A DNA stretch of 37,842 nt, taken from Erysipelotrichaceae bacterium (GTDB taxonomy: Bacteria; Bacillota_I; Bacilli_A; Erysipelotrichales; Erysipelotrichaceae). The notes below the pieces were generated by a model that was given only the letters and a program-made list of their open reading frames with translations, was not told the DNA's origin and did no database searches. Both the position numbers and the translations under genes were made by a program. Below are positions 24,544-32,023 of the stretch, piece after piece (position 1 is the stretch's first letter; every line of letters begins with the position of its first letter). The DNA lies in NCBI GenBank assembly GCA_024684175.1, contig JAIKXJ010000027.1:1-37842 (forward strand), given 5' to 3'.

Positions 24544-25405
24544 TCTTTGCCCAGAGCTCATCCGAGAGCTTTTCATTCAACGGACGTTCGAGCAGTTCCG
24601 GCTCCTCTAAGAACAGTTTCAGCATCTTGATCGACTTGGAGAAGTAATAACCGTCGGCGATCCTTTCGTCGACAGTGAAGCCGAGTTTGACGCCGTCTTT
24701 GAAGACGACCTGTTCGTTCTCGAAGAACGGCATCTTGCCGGACTGACCGATGACGACGAACATCGATGTCGTGCCCCAGTTGGTCAGATGGTGATAGCCG
24801 TCCGGAAGACCGATGGAACCCAGATTGGCCAGAACGACGGAAGAATGATACGGATCGGTCTCGACAAGCGCCTTCGGGATCCAGCTGTGTTTCTCCAGCC
24901 AGCAGACGAATCGAAGTGCCGGGCGGGAGATGAACTTCGGAAGCTTGTTGAATTTATCCATGAAGCCGGTCGACTCGTCGACATAAGACTTGTTTTTCAG
25001 CTTCAGCAGCTGTCTTTTCAATTCGTTGTGCACATCATCGATGTTCCATTCCGGTTTGGAATGGATGAAGGCGAGGACTTCGCCGCCGTTATCCGCAAAC
25101 TCCTGTTTGACCGTGAAGGCAGCAGAGACTTCGTTCCTTCTGTACATCTTCCTGTCATGAATGAACAGGGAAAGCTTGGAACGGAGCGTGACGATCTTCA
25201 AAACACCGGTCACGATGCACTGAAACATATTGTACTTGTAGTCCGGATTCTCTGCGTTCTTTTTCTTCAGAAACTCATTCAGATTCGTGAGGTCGATCTG
25301 GAATGTGAAATACGTCTGATTGTCGCAGCGATTCGGAAACATGAAAGGCATGATAAAATGCATGGAATCACAGTCTTTCAAATATTTGGCATCAAATCTG
25401 TCCAT
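24530..25405 (-). CDS. CoA acyltransferase-fold protein (E2/CAT-like), catalytic His replaced
   Basis: This 291-residue protein resembles the catalytic domain of 2-oxoacid dehydrogenase E2 and chloramphenicol acetyltransferase: NQTYFTFQIDLTNLNEFLKKK, SLFIHDRKMYRRNEVSAAFTVK, ANLGSIGLPDGYHHLTNWGTTSMFVVIG, and a terminal FTVDERIADGYYFSKSI. Active enzymes have HxxxDG at this last place (DHRVVDG); here it is E247-RIA-D251-G252, so the general-base His is Glu. No lipoyl domain is present. It may be a non-catalytic or altered acyltransferase. A ribosome binding site (AAGGGG) and a full promoter precede it. Confidence 0.7.
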   Translation of the reverse strand: MDRFDAKYLKDCDSMHFIMPFMFPNRCDNQTYFTFQIDLTNLNEFLKKKNAENPDYKYNMFQCIVTGVLKIVTLRSKLSLFIHDRKMYRRNEVSAAFTVKQEFADNGGEVLAFIHSKPEWNIDDVHNELKRQLLKLKNKSYVDESTGFMDKFNKLPKFISRPALRFVCWLEKHSWIPKALVETDPYHSSVVLANLGSIGLPDGYHHLTNWGTTSMFVVIGQSGKMPFFENEQVVFKDGVKLGFTVDERIADGYYFSKSIKMLKLFLEEPELLERPLNEKLSDELWAKINMK

Positions 25406-25431
25406 AATTTACCCCTTTTAATAACTATTTC

Positions 25432-25460
25432 ATTCTACGTTCAAACTCTCGTTTTTTCAA
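25432..25460 (-). promoter_or_regulatory. promoter of the E2-like gene
   Basis: Minus strand TTGAAA (25455-25460), 17-bp spacer, TAGAAT (25432-25437), 26 nt before the ATG. This is a conventional promoter with a normal leader. Confidence 0.75.
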
Positions 25461-25520
25461 TATTGCATGAGACACTTACTCTCAGTCTGTAACTGATATA
25501 CTGTAATCGAGGTGAAGAAA

Positions 25521-25835
25521 ATGATCAAAGTCTACAGCAGCAACATGTGTCCCGACTGCAGGGACTTCAAAAAGAATCTCGACCGCTTTATGATCGGATA
25601 CGAACTCATCGACATCAATGGCAGTCTGAAAGCTCTTAAGGAATTCCTGAAGCTTCGGGATGAAGACCCGGCATTCTCTCCTGCCAGAAAAGGAGGCCAG
25701 ATCGGCATCCCGGCACTTGTCAAAGAAGACGGAAGTCTGACCCTGGATTGGGCGGAGTATCTGCGTGAACACGGATTCGAACCCTTCTACGAAGAGACCG
25801 GTCCGACCTGTTCCCTGGATTCCAAAAGCTGTTAA
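25521..25835 (+). CDS. glutaredoxin/thioredoxin-fold protein
   Basis: This 104-residue redox protein has a CPDC active site (MIKVYSSNMCPDCRDFKKNL) and a cis-proline region GIPALVKEDG. The fold is glutaredoxin-like, with an insertion between helix 2 and the cis-Pro strand (DEDPAFSPARKGGQ). A further pair of cysteines is at the very C-terminus (PTCSLDSKSC), possibly a second redox couple. I start at the ATG with GAGGTGA 5 nt upstream; a GTG three codons earlier overlaps that ribosome binding site. Confidence 0.85.
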   Translation: MIKVYSSNMCPDCRDFKKNLDRFMIGYELIDINGSLKALKEFLKLRDEDPAFSPARKGGQIGIPALVKEDGSLTLDWAEYLREHGFEPFYEETGPTCSLDSKSC

Positions 25836-25858
25836 AAAGAAGACTTAGGTCTTCTTTT
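25835..25858. terminator. bidirectional terminator between the glutaredoxin and DUF2974 genes
   Basis: Stem AAAAGAAGAC (25835-25844)/GTCTTCTTTT (25849-25858) with a 4-nt loop. T-rich sequence follows on the plus strand, and on the minus strand the stem runs into TTTTTAAC. Confidence 0.8.
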
Positions 25859-27062
25859 ACTTTTCTTCCTTTTTTTCGTTTTCCTTCATCTCGTTCAGGT
25901 AATCTTCGATCAGCTTTGAAGCCAGAGACATCTCGACGTGTTTCGCCTTCGCCTTGAAGTTGCTTGCGCTTTCATGGACTTTTTTCGTCAGTCTGAGACC
26001 GCTGGATACGGAGATCGAGAAGGTCTTGGCCAGATCGATCGCGATACCGCGGGCGACCGAATCCATTTCCGCAAGTTCCTTGATCACTTTCAGAAAGACC
26101 GGAAGGCCTCCCGATGCCAGCTGCGTGACCGATTCGATGCCGGCTTCCTTCAAGGCTTTGAAAAGTTCCTCGGTGAAGATCTCTTTCTGTTCGTCTGAGG
26201 AATCATTGAGGAAGTTCAACAAAGCGATCCTGGTCTTGTCTGTCTGAAACGAATCGGCATTTGCCCGTTCGATCCGGTTAGCCCGGACTTGCCAGCACAG
26301 GATATTGTGGGCCTCGACGATGTTCCTTGTGTTGACTCTGGCGATCGTGCGCTTCGGTGCCATCTCAAAGATCGTACCGACACCGTCTTTCTCCGGAACG
26401 ATCAGTTCATAACGGTCCTTGAACTTTTCATATTCCTTCTCATCGTAGGAACCCGGACGCAGACCCGGTCCGTCATTGGAAATGACCTGAATGATCCGGT
26501 TACGCAGCAGAGGCTTGCAATGAAGCGCTGCATAGATCGCAAGATTCCCGCCCTTGGAATGGCCGATGATCCGGTATTTCCTGAAGATGCTGCAATGCTT
26601 GTTGAGATAGAGGACGGCATCGTCTTGCGAAGCGATCTTCTTATATGAAAGATAGCAGTCTTCCTTCCAGCCGATCAGCGATTCATCCGTTCCTTTGAAA
26701 CAGATGACCGTCGTACGGTCGGGCAGATCGATCATACAGGCGGTGAACTGCTCCGCCGTGCCTGCATGAAGTAACGATTCATAGTTGTATACGACGCAGT
26801 CTTTGTAGCGGACGGTATTCATCATCGTCTTCAGGACTCGGAAGCCGTCCAGACCGAAGATCTGAGAGAGTTTCAGATTCTTCTCCGTCTCTTCAAGATA
26901 GAGTTCTCCCAATCGTTTGATACTGAGACGGTCCTCTTTTTTTAAGATCCGGTCGAAATTCGCATAGATCATCTGCGAAAAGACGAGGTTGTCGACCTCG
27001 TTGAACGGATCTGCTTTGAAACTCAAGTCTCCTCTTTCTTTTATATAATCTAACGCATTCAT
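25857..27062 (-). CDS. DUF2974 (Mbeg1-like) alpha/beta-hydrolase
   Basis: This 401-residue protein resembles the Mbeg1-like DUF2974 family, lipase-class-3-like hydrolases common in gut Bacillota. TVICFKGTDESLIGWKEDCYLSY matches the lipase oxyanion region and YRIIGHSKGGNLAIYAAL carries the nucleophile serine (GHSKGG). The N-terminus (MNALDYIKERGDLSFKADPFNEVDNLVFSQMIYANF) is highly typical of the family. The C-terminal third is helical and charged. The substrate is unknown. An extended -10 (TGATATAAT, minus, around 27087-27095) lies about 25 nt upstream. Confidence 0.85.
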   Translation of the reverse strand: MNALDYIKERGDLSFKADPFNEVDNLVFSQMIYANFDRILKKEDRLSIKRLGELYLEETEKNLKLSQIFGLDGFRVLKTMMNTVRYKDCVVYNYESLLHAGTAEQFTACMIDLPDRTTVICFKGTDESLIGWKEDCYLSYKKIASQDDAVLYLNKHCSIFRKYRIIGHSKGGNLAIYAALHCKPLLRNRIIQVISNDGPGLRPGSYDEKEYEKFKDRYELIVPEKDGVGTIFEMAPKRTIARVNTRNIVEAHNILCWQVRANRIERANADSFQTDKTRIALLNFLNDSSDEQKEIFTEELFKALKEAGIESVTQLASGGLPVFLKVIKELAEMDSVARGIAIDLAKTFSISVSSGLRLTKKVHESASNFKAKAKHVEMSLASKLIEDYLNEMKENEKKEEK

Positions 27063-27165
27063 ATGATCTTTCTCTCTTACTGTTTTATTATATCAATTTG
27101 AGACTGTTTTTCCCCATACATCAAAACTCAGACCTTCCTCTTTTTAAATATTTTTCATTTACGTA

Positions 27166-27195
27166 TTGAATATCAAAAAGAAACGGAGATATAAT
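27166..27195 (+). promoter_or_regulatory. promoter of the Zn/Cd efflux operon
   Basis: TTGAAT (27166-27171), 18-bp spacer, TATAAT (27190-27195). The operator begins at the next base. Confidence 0.8.
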
Positions 27196-27219
27196 ACATA
27201 TGAACAAATGTTCATATGT
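27196..27219 (+). promoter_or_regulatory. ArsR/SmtB-type operator (perfect inverted repeat)
   Basis: ACATATGAACA, 2 bp (AA), then its exact reverse complement TGTTCATATGT. TGAACA...TGTTCA with AT-rich flanks matches the known operator style of ArsR/SmtB zinc and cadmium repressors. It covers the predicted transcription start, so a bound repressor would block the promoter. The cognate repressor is encoded as the third gene of the operon. Confidence 0.88.
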
Positions 27220-27239
27220 TCAATATGGAGGAAGAAGAT

Positions 27240-27458
27240 ATGAAAAAAACATATAAGATCGATGTCGACTGCGCGAACTGCGCCAACAAGATGGAAGAAG
27301 CTGCCAAAAAGACAGCAGGCGTCAAAAATGCCGTCGTCAATTTCATGACTTTAAAGATGACTGTCGAATTCGAAGAAGGCGCAAACGTCAGTGACGTCAT
27401 GAACGAAGTCCTCAAGAACTGCAAGAAAGCAGAATCCGACTGCGAGATCTTCCTATGA
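27240..27458 (+). CDS. stand-alone heavy-metal-associated (HMA) domain protein
   Basis: This 72-residue HMA domain has a metal-binding loop DCANCA (Cys11, Cys14) in MKKTYKIDVDCANCANKMEE, followed by the usual beta-alpha-beta segments (VKNAVVNFMTLKMTVEFEEG). It binds a soft or divalent metal and probably hands it to the ATPase encoded next, which lacks its own N-terminal HMA. The D-C-x-x-C spacing resembles the DCxxC of Zn/Cd/Pb ATPases more than the MxCxxC of copper chaperones. GGAGGA 7 nt upstream fixes the start at 27240. The frame overlaps the ATPase start by four bases (ATGA). Confidence 0.88.
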   Translation: MKKTYKIDVDCANCANKMEEAAKKTAGVKNAVVNFMTLKMTVEFEEGANVSDVMNEVLKNCKKAESDCEIFL

Positions 27459-29326
27459 ACAAGAAGCAGAAACGGAACCTGATCAGGATCCTTGTTTCGC
27501 TCACCTTGATGATCGTTCTTCACTTCCTTCCCGTCGGGAACGAAGCGGTCCGTTTCATCTTATACATGATCCCCTACCTCATTGCAGGCTACGATATCCT
27601 GTATAAAGCATTCCTCAGCGTCAAAAACAGGGAACCTTTCGATGAAAATTTCCTGATGGCCGTCGCCACGATCGGCGCGATCCTGCTGGGAGAATACCTG
27701 GAAGGCGTGGAAGTCATGCTGTTCTACCAGATCGGTGAATGGTTCCAGTCCTACGCGGTCGGTAGATCGAGGAAAAACATCACGGAGCTCATGGACATCA
27801 CTCCTCAATACGCCAACCGGGAGACGGAAGATGGCATCGAGGAGATCGATCCGAGCGAAGCAGAGATCGGCGATATCCTCGTCGTCAAAGTCGGTGAAAA
27901 GATCCCTCTTGACGGTACCGTCACCCAGGGAAGCACTTCTTTGAATACTTCCGCCCTGACCGGCGAATCCAAGCCGAAAGATGTCTCAGTCGGCGATCCG
28001 GTCATCAGCGGCTGCATCAACATGACTTCACCGATCAAGATCAAAGCGGAAAAGCTTTACGATGATTCTACGGTGGCCAAAGTCCTCGATATGATCGAGA
28101 ATGCCACGTCCAACAAATCCAAGTCGGAAGATTTCATTACCAAGTTTGCCCGCTATTATACACCGGCCGTCTGTTACAGCGCATTGGCTCTGGCGATCCT
28201 GCCGCCTTTATTCATCCGTTTCATCTTACACGGTGAATCAAGTTTCGGCACCTGGATCTTCCGGGCTTTGACCTTCCTTGTCATCTCCTGCCCGTGCGCA
28301 CTGGTCATTTCGATCCCGCTGACGTTCTTTGCGGGGATCGGCGGCGCTTCAAAGGCAGGCGTTCTGATCAAAGGTTCCAATTATCTGGAAGCTTTGTCCA
28401 AAGCCCGCTATGTCGCTTTCGATAAGACCGGCACGATGACCAAAGGCGTCTTTGAAGTGACGACCATCCACAACAGCGGCATGAGTCAGGAAGAACTGCT
28501 GGAATATGCCGCCTATTGCGAAGCACTGTCCAATCATCCGATCGCCCGTTCGATCTTAAAGGAATACAGGAAGACGATCGACAAAGACCGCATCGTTTCC
28601 GTCAGAGAGATCGCCGGCAAAGGCATCGAAGCGCTCATTGATGACAAAAACGTCCTGATCGGCAATGAAAAACTGATGAATGACCACAATATCCCGATCC
28701 TGGAATGTCAGGATGACGGAACGATCGTCCATGTTGCGATCGATCATGCCTATAAAGGCCACATCCATGTCGGCGACCGCATCAAAGAGAATGCGGAAAG
28801 TTCGATCATGAAACTGAAAGAAAACGGTGTGAAAAAGGCCATCATGCTGACGGGGGACGAAGAAGCATCGGCGAAAAAAGTTGCCGAAAGCATCGGCATC
28901 GACGAAGTCTTTGCCGGACTGCTCCCGCAGGATAAAGTCAGCTGCCTTCAGCAGATACTGGAACGCCGAAACGAGAACGAAACGGTCGCTTTCGTCGGTG
29001 ACGGCATCAACGACGCTCCGGTCATCTCCCTGGCAGATGTCGGCATCGCCATGGGGACCCTGGGTTCCGATGCGGCGATCGAAGCTGCCGATATCGTCCT
29101 GATGGATGACGATCCGATCAAAGTTCCCAAAGCGATCAAGATCGCCCGCAAATGTATGAATATCGTATACCAGAACATCATCTTTGCCATCGGCGTCAAA
29201 CTGATCGCATTGATCCTCTCGGCCTTCGGCATGGCGGAAATGTGGATGGCGATCTTCGCCGATGTCGGAGTCATGGTGATCGCCGTGCTCAACGCGATCC
29301 GCGCATTGGGGGTGAAAGATCTGTAA
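27455..29326 (+). CDS. P1B-2-type Zn/Cd/Pb-exporting ATPase
   Basis: This 623-residue heavy-metal ATPase belongs to the ZntA/CadA group. It has actuator TGES (169-172), the membrane metal site SCPCALVISIPLTFFAGIGG (CPC at 279-281), phosphorylation motif DKTGTMTKG (Asp323), the nucleotide-domain SNHPIA, and hinge GDGINDAP. In the last membrane helices GVKLIAL and FADVGVMVIAVLNA carry the Lys and Asp that mark the Zn/Cd/Pb subclass. It exports these ions from the cytoplasm. The N-terminal HMA domain common in the family is missing and is supplied as the separate upstream protein. arsR follows with a one-base overlap. Confidence 0.95.
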   Translation: MNKKQKRNLIRILVSLTLMIVLHFLPVGNEAVRFILYMIPYLIAGYDILYKAFLSVKNREPFDENFLMAVATIGAILLGEYLEGVEVMLFYQIGEWFQSYAVGRSRKNITELMDITPQYANRETEDGIEEIDPSEAEIGDILVVKVGEKIPLDGTVTQGSTSLNTSALTGESKPKDVSVGDPVISGCINMTSPIKIKAEKLYDDSTVAKVLDMIENATSNKSKSEDFITKFARYYTPAVCYSALALAILPPLFIRFILHGESSFGTWIFRALTFLVISCPCALVISIPLTFFAGIGGASKAGVLIKGSNYLEALSKARYVAFDKTGTMTKGVFEVTTIHNSGMSQEELLEYAAYCEALSNHPIARSILKEYRKTIDKDRIVSVREIAGKGIEALIDDKNVLIGNEKLMNDHNIPILECQDDGTIVHVAIDHAYKGHIHVGDRIKENAESSIMKLKENGVKKAIMLTGDEEASAKKVAESIGIDEVFAGLLPQDKVSCLQQILERRNENETVAFVGDGINDAPVISLADVGIAMGTLGSDAAIEAADIVLMDDDPIKVPKAIKIARKCMNIVYQNIIFAIGVKLIALILSAFGMAEMWMAIFADVGVMVIAVLNAIRALGVKDL

Positions 29327-29616
29327 TGAAAAAGATCGACGAAAATACTTTGTACGATACGGCGGAGCTTTTCAAGAACTTTTCCGATTCGACAAGGATC
29401 CGCATCTTATACTGTCTCTTTGAAAAAGAACGCAGCGTGACGGAGATCGCCGAACTGCTGAAGATGAATCAGTCAGCCATCTCACATCAGCTCCGTTTCC
29501 TGAAAAACTCCAAACTCGTCAAAAACCGCCGCGACGGCAAGACGATCTATTATTCACTGGACGATGATCATGTTTACAACATCATCTCCCAGGGGATCGA
29601 ACACGTACAGGAATAG
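29326..29616 (+). CDS. ArsR/SmtB-family zinc/cadmium-responsive repressor
   Basis: This 96-residue winged-helix repressor has the recognition helix MNQSAISHQLRFLKNSKLVKNRRDGKTIYYSL. The C-terminal helix DDDHVYNIISQGIEHVQE has Asp80, His82, His93 and Glu96 with the same spacing as the zinc site of SmtB (D-x-H-x10-H-x2-E). It should release DNA when Zn or a similar ion binds. The true start is the ATG overlapping the ATPase stop; a longer open frame upstream lies inside the ATPase gene. It most likely acts at the operator at 27196-27219. Confidence 0.95.
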   Translation: MKKIDENTLYDTAELFKNFSDSTRIRILYCLFEKERSVTEIAELLKMNQSAISHQLRFLKNSKLVKNRRDGKTIYYSLDDDHVYNIISQGIEHVQE

Positions 29617-29640
29617 CAGCAGAAAATGCTGCTATTTTTT
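29614..29640 (+). terminator. terminator of the Zn/Cd efflux operon
   Basis: Stem TAGCAGCA (29614-29621)/TGCTGCTA (29627-29634) with loop GAAAA, then six Ts. It starts at the arsR stop codon. Confidence 0.9.
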
Positions 29641-29657
29641 AATTTAAAAGGAGGAAC

Positions 29658-30590
29658 TCATTCCCCCTTGATCTGTGTTTTGATGAAATCGTAAAGATCG
29701 TCATAGACTCTCTGCTTATCCGTTTCATTCAGGATCTCATGACGGTCATTTTCATACAGTTTCATGCGGACGTCCTTCATACCGGCTTCCTTGAACGACT
29801 GTACAGAATCTTCGACCTCCTTGCCGAACGAACCGACCGGATCGTCTTTTCCGGAAACGAAGAAGACCGGAAGATCCTTCGGCATCTTCGCAAGAAGCGC
29901 CTTATCATGCAGACGGGCAATACCCTCAAACATCGAATAGTAAGCGTTGAGCGTGAATCGGAAACTGCAGCGCGGTTCATTGACGTACCAGTCGACCAGC
30001 TTCTCATCCTTACTGAGCCAGTCCGCCCTGGTGCGGAGCGGTTCGAACTTCTTGCCATAGGATCCGAAAGCGATATCGTTGACCAGTTCGGAACGGTATC
30101 TCCAGCCTTTGAACAAAGCGATGGTCTTGCAAAGGAACATACCGGCTTTCACCTTATACAAAGGCTCGAAACCGGTCCCCATGATGATGATGCCGTCAAG
30201 TTCCTTCCCGTAGTCGAAAAGATACTGCCTCGCATAGAAAGAACCCATCGAATGCCCTAAAAGAAAATAAGGAAGATCCGGATACTTTTTCTTGGTCAGA
30301 AGCGTGAGCTCATGCATGTCTTCCAGCACGAGGCGGTTGCCGTTTTCACCGAAATAGCCCCATTCATCCTCGCTGTTTACCGAAGCGCCGTGGCCAAGAT
30401 GGTCATTGCCGACGACCAGGATCCCTTTAGTATTCAGATATCCTGCAAAGTCTTCGTAACGGTCGATGAATTCGACCATCCCGTGCGCGATCTGTAAGAT
30501 CCCGCTGATCTTTCCTTCCGGAACGTACTCCACCGCCCTGATATCAACGTCTCCCCTGCTGGAAGAGAAACGGAATTCATTCTTTTTCAT
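29658..30590 (-). CDS. lysophospholipase/monoacylglycerol-lipase-like alpha/beta hydrolase
   Basis: This 310-residue serine hydrolase has GILQIAHGMVEFIDRYEDFAGYLNTKGI (oxyanion strand HGM), GHSMGSFYARQYLF (nucleophile serine), VFFVSGKDDPVGSFGKEV (catalytic Asp region) and ENDRHEILNE (His). The pattern matches lysophospholipase/monoglyceride lipases. There is no signal peptide, so it is cytoplasmic. The start at 30590 is set by AGGAGG 4 nt upstream; an earlier in-frame start lies within the preceding gene. It follows the LURP-like gene with 8 nt between them. Confidence 0.88.
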   Translation of the reverse strand: MKKNEFRFSSSRGDVDIRAVEYVPEGKISGILQIAHGMVEFIDRYEDFAGYLNTKGILVVGNDHLGHGASVNSEDEWGYFGENGNRLVLEDMHELTLLTKKKYPDLPYFLLGHSMGSFYARQYLFDYGKELDGIIIMGTGFEPLYKVKAGMFLCKTIALFKGWRYRSELVNDIAFGSYGKKFEPLRTRADWLSKDEKLVDWYVNEPRCSFRFTLNAYYSMFEGIARLHDKALLAKMPKDLPVFFVSGKDDPVGSFGKEVEDSVQSFKEAGMKDVRMKLYENDRHEILNETDKQRVYDDLYDFIKTQIKGE

Positions 30591-30598
30591 AGTGCCTC

Positions 30599-31006
30599 CT
30601 ATCTGTCGATCTCCACAAGAGAAAACAGGATCTGCAGACATTTCAGGACTTCTTCTTCCTTTTCGATCTTCAGACAGCCGTCGGATACTTCCATAAGCCC
30701 TTCGATCTTTCCCTTCTGCAAGTCTCCTTCATAGACCAGATCCTCATCTTGAGAAACGAGCTTTCCTTCTTTCCTGATCAGAGCACCGCATTTAGCCCCG
30801 TCTGCCATATAGAAACACACGGTGTCTCGGTTTGCTGTGATCTGCTTTTCCACATAAGAGACTTCGATCCCCGCTTTATCGAAGATCCTCGTGCGGTACT
30901 TGTAGGAAAAGTCATAGATCCCGTAATAAAGCAGGACTCCTTCTTCATTCAAAAGCTCCGTTTTCTGCCTTTGGACCAGATTATTATATTGAAATATAAG
31001 CTTCAT
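30599..31006 (-). CDS. LURP/tubby-like small protein (uncharacterised)
   Basis: This 135-residue soluble protein is beta-rich with alternating strands: MKLIFQYNNLVQRQKTELLNEEGVLLYYGIYDFSYKYRTRIFDKAGIEVSYVEKQI. This resembles the N-terminal half of LURP-one/tubby C-like proteins, where D/E-x-x-G strands describe modified small barrels. The match is weak and the function unknown. It is the first gene of a unit with the lysophospholipase-like hydrolase, so a lipid-related role is conceivable. The start codon is 6 nt from an extended -10 box in the 37-bp module shared with the aldo/keto reductase gene. Confidence 0.65.
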   Translation of the reverse strand: MKLIFQYNNLVQRQKTELLNEEGVLLYYGIYDFSYKYRTRIFDKAGIEVSYVEKQITANRDTVCFYMADGAKCGALIRKEGKLVSQDEDLVYEGDLQKGKIEGLMEVSDGCLKIEKEEEVLKCLQILFSLVEIDR

Positions 31007-31043
31007 AAGATTATTTTAACATAGACGATAGTACAATGATTTT
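31007..31043. promoter_or_regulatory. 37-bp bidirectional leaderless promoter (LURP-like / aldo-keto reductase)
   Basis: Leftward TAAAAT (31013-31018) with TG-N extension, 6 nt from its ATG. Rightward TACAAT (31032-31037), 6 nt from its ATG. The two are 13 bp apart, for a total of 37 bp as at 2365 and 20100. Confidence 0.75.
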
Positions 31044-32003
31044 ATGGAATACATCACATTAGGCAATTCGGATCTCAGAGTTTCAAGGATCGCTCTTGGC
31101 TGCATGTCCTTCGGTGAAGCAGAAGAAGGCCAGTACCAGTGGACACTTGACTATGAGGATTCCGAGAAGATCATCCGCAAAGCTTATGAAGCCGGCATCA
31201 ACTTTTTTGATACGTCCAACAATTATTCCAACGGGACCTCCGAGATCTTTCTCGGGAAAGCCGTACGACAGCTCGGCAGAGACAATGTCGTGATCGCGAC
31301 GAAATGTTACTTCAACCCCGGAAAATTATCCGCGGAAGCGATACACCGCGAGGTGGAAGGTTCTTTGAAACGCCTCAACACCGATCACATCGATCTGCTG
31401 GTACTGCACCGCTACGATTATGATACGCCGGTGGAAGAGACACTTACCGCACTCAACGAAGAAGTCAAAGCCGGTCATATCCGCTATTACGGCGCAAGTT
31501 CGATGTACGGCTACCAGTTTGCCGAATACTGCTACACTGCAAAAGAAAATGGCTTTCAGCCCTTTACCACTCTGCAGAATCATTACAATCTGATCTATCG
31601 GGAAGACGAACGCGACCTGATCCCGGTCGCCGAACAGTTCGGTGTCTCCCGCACTTCTTTCGCTCCTTATGCCGCCGGCCGTCTTACCCGGAAAGACTGG
31701 GATAGCGATTCCAAACGCTTCCTTCTGGATGCGAAAGAAGGAACACGTTACGACAGGAACGAGGAATATGACCGAAAGATCGCCGCAAGAGTCTGGGATC
31801 TTTCACAAAAATACGGCGCTTCCATGGCTGATATCAATCTGGCCTGGCAATATAAAAAAGGCGTTGCCGCCCCGATCATCGGCATCACCAAAGAGAAATA
31901 CATCGATGATGCTTTGCGTGCCTTCGATATCTCACTGAGCGATGAAGATATCTCCTATCTTGAAGAACTATATCTTCCTCACCCCATCACCTGCAACCGA
32001 TAG
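31044..32003 (+). CDS. aldo/keto reductase
   Basis: This 319-residue NADPH-dependent aldo/keto reductase starts MEYITLGNSDLRVSRIALGCMSFG and contains the catalytic set: Asp and Tyr in NFFDTSNNYSNGTSE, Lys in VIATKCYF, His in LLVLHRYD. The C-terminal cofactor region is VAAPIIGITKEKYIDDAL. It reduces aldehydes or ketones; the substrate is unknown. The protein lacks Fe-S cysteines, unlike the second reductase at 35027. The message is probably leaderless. Confidence 0.92.
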   Translation: MEYITLGNSDLRVSRIALGCMSFGEAEEGQYQWTLDYEDSEKIIRKAYEAGINFFDTSNNYSNGTSEIFLGKAVRQLGRDNVVIATKCYFNPGKLSAEAIHREVEGSLKRLNTDHIDLLVLHRYDYDTPVEETLTALNEEVKAGHIRYYGASSMYGYQFAEYCYTAKENGFQPFTTLQNHYNLIYREDERDLIPVAEQFGVSRTSFAPYAAGRLTRKDWDSDSKRFLLDAKEGTRYDRNEEYDRKIAARVWDLSQKYGASMADINLAWQYKKGVAAPIIGITKEKYIDDALRAFDISLSDEDISYLEELYLPHPITCNR

Positions 32004-32023
32004 TGACGTACGTCACTATTTTT
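32001..32023 (+). terminator. terminator formed by an 18-bp perfect palindrome
   Basis: TAGTGACGTACGTCACTA (32001-32018) starts with the stop codon of the reductase gene and runs into five Ts. It folds with a GTAC loop. Confidence 0.8.
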
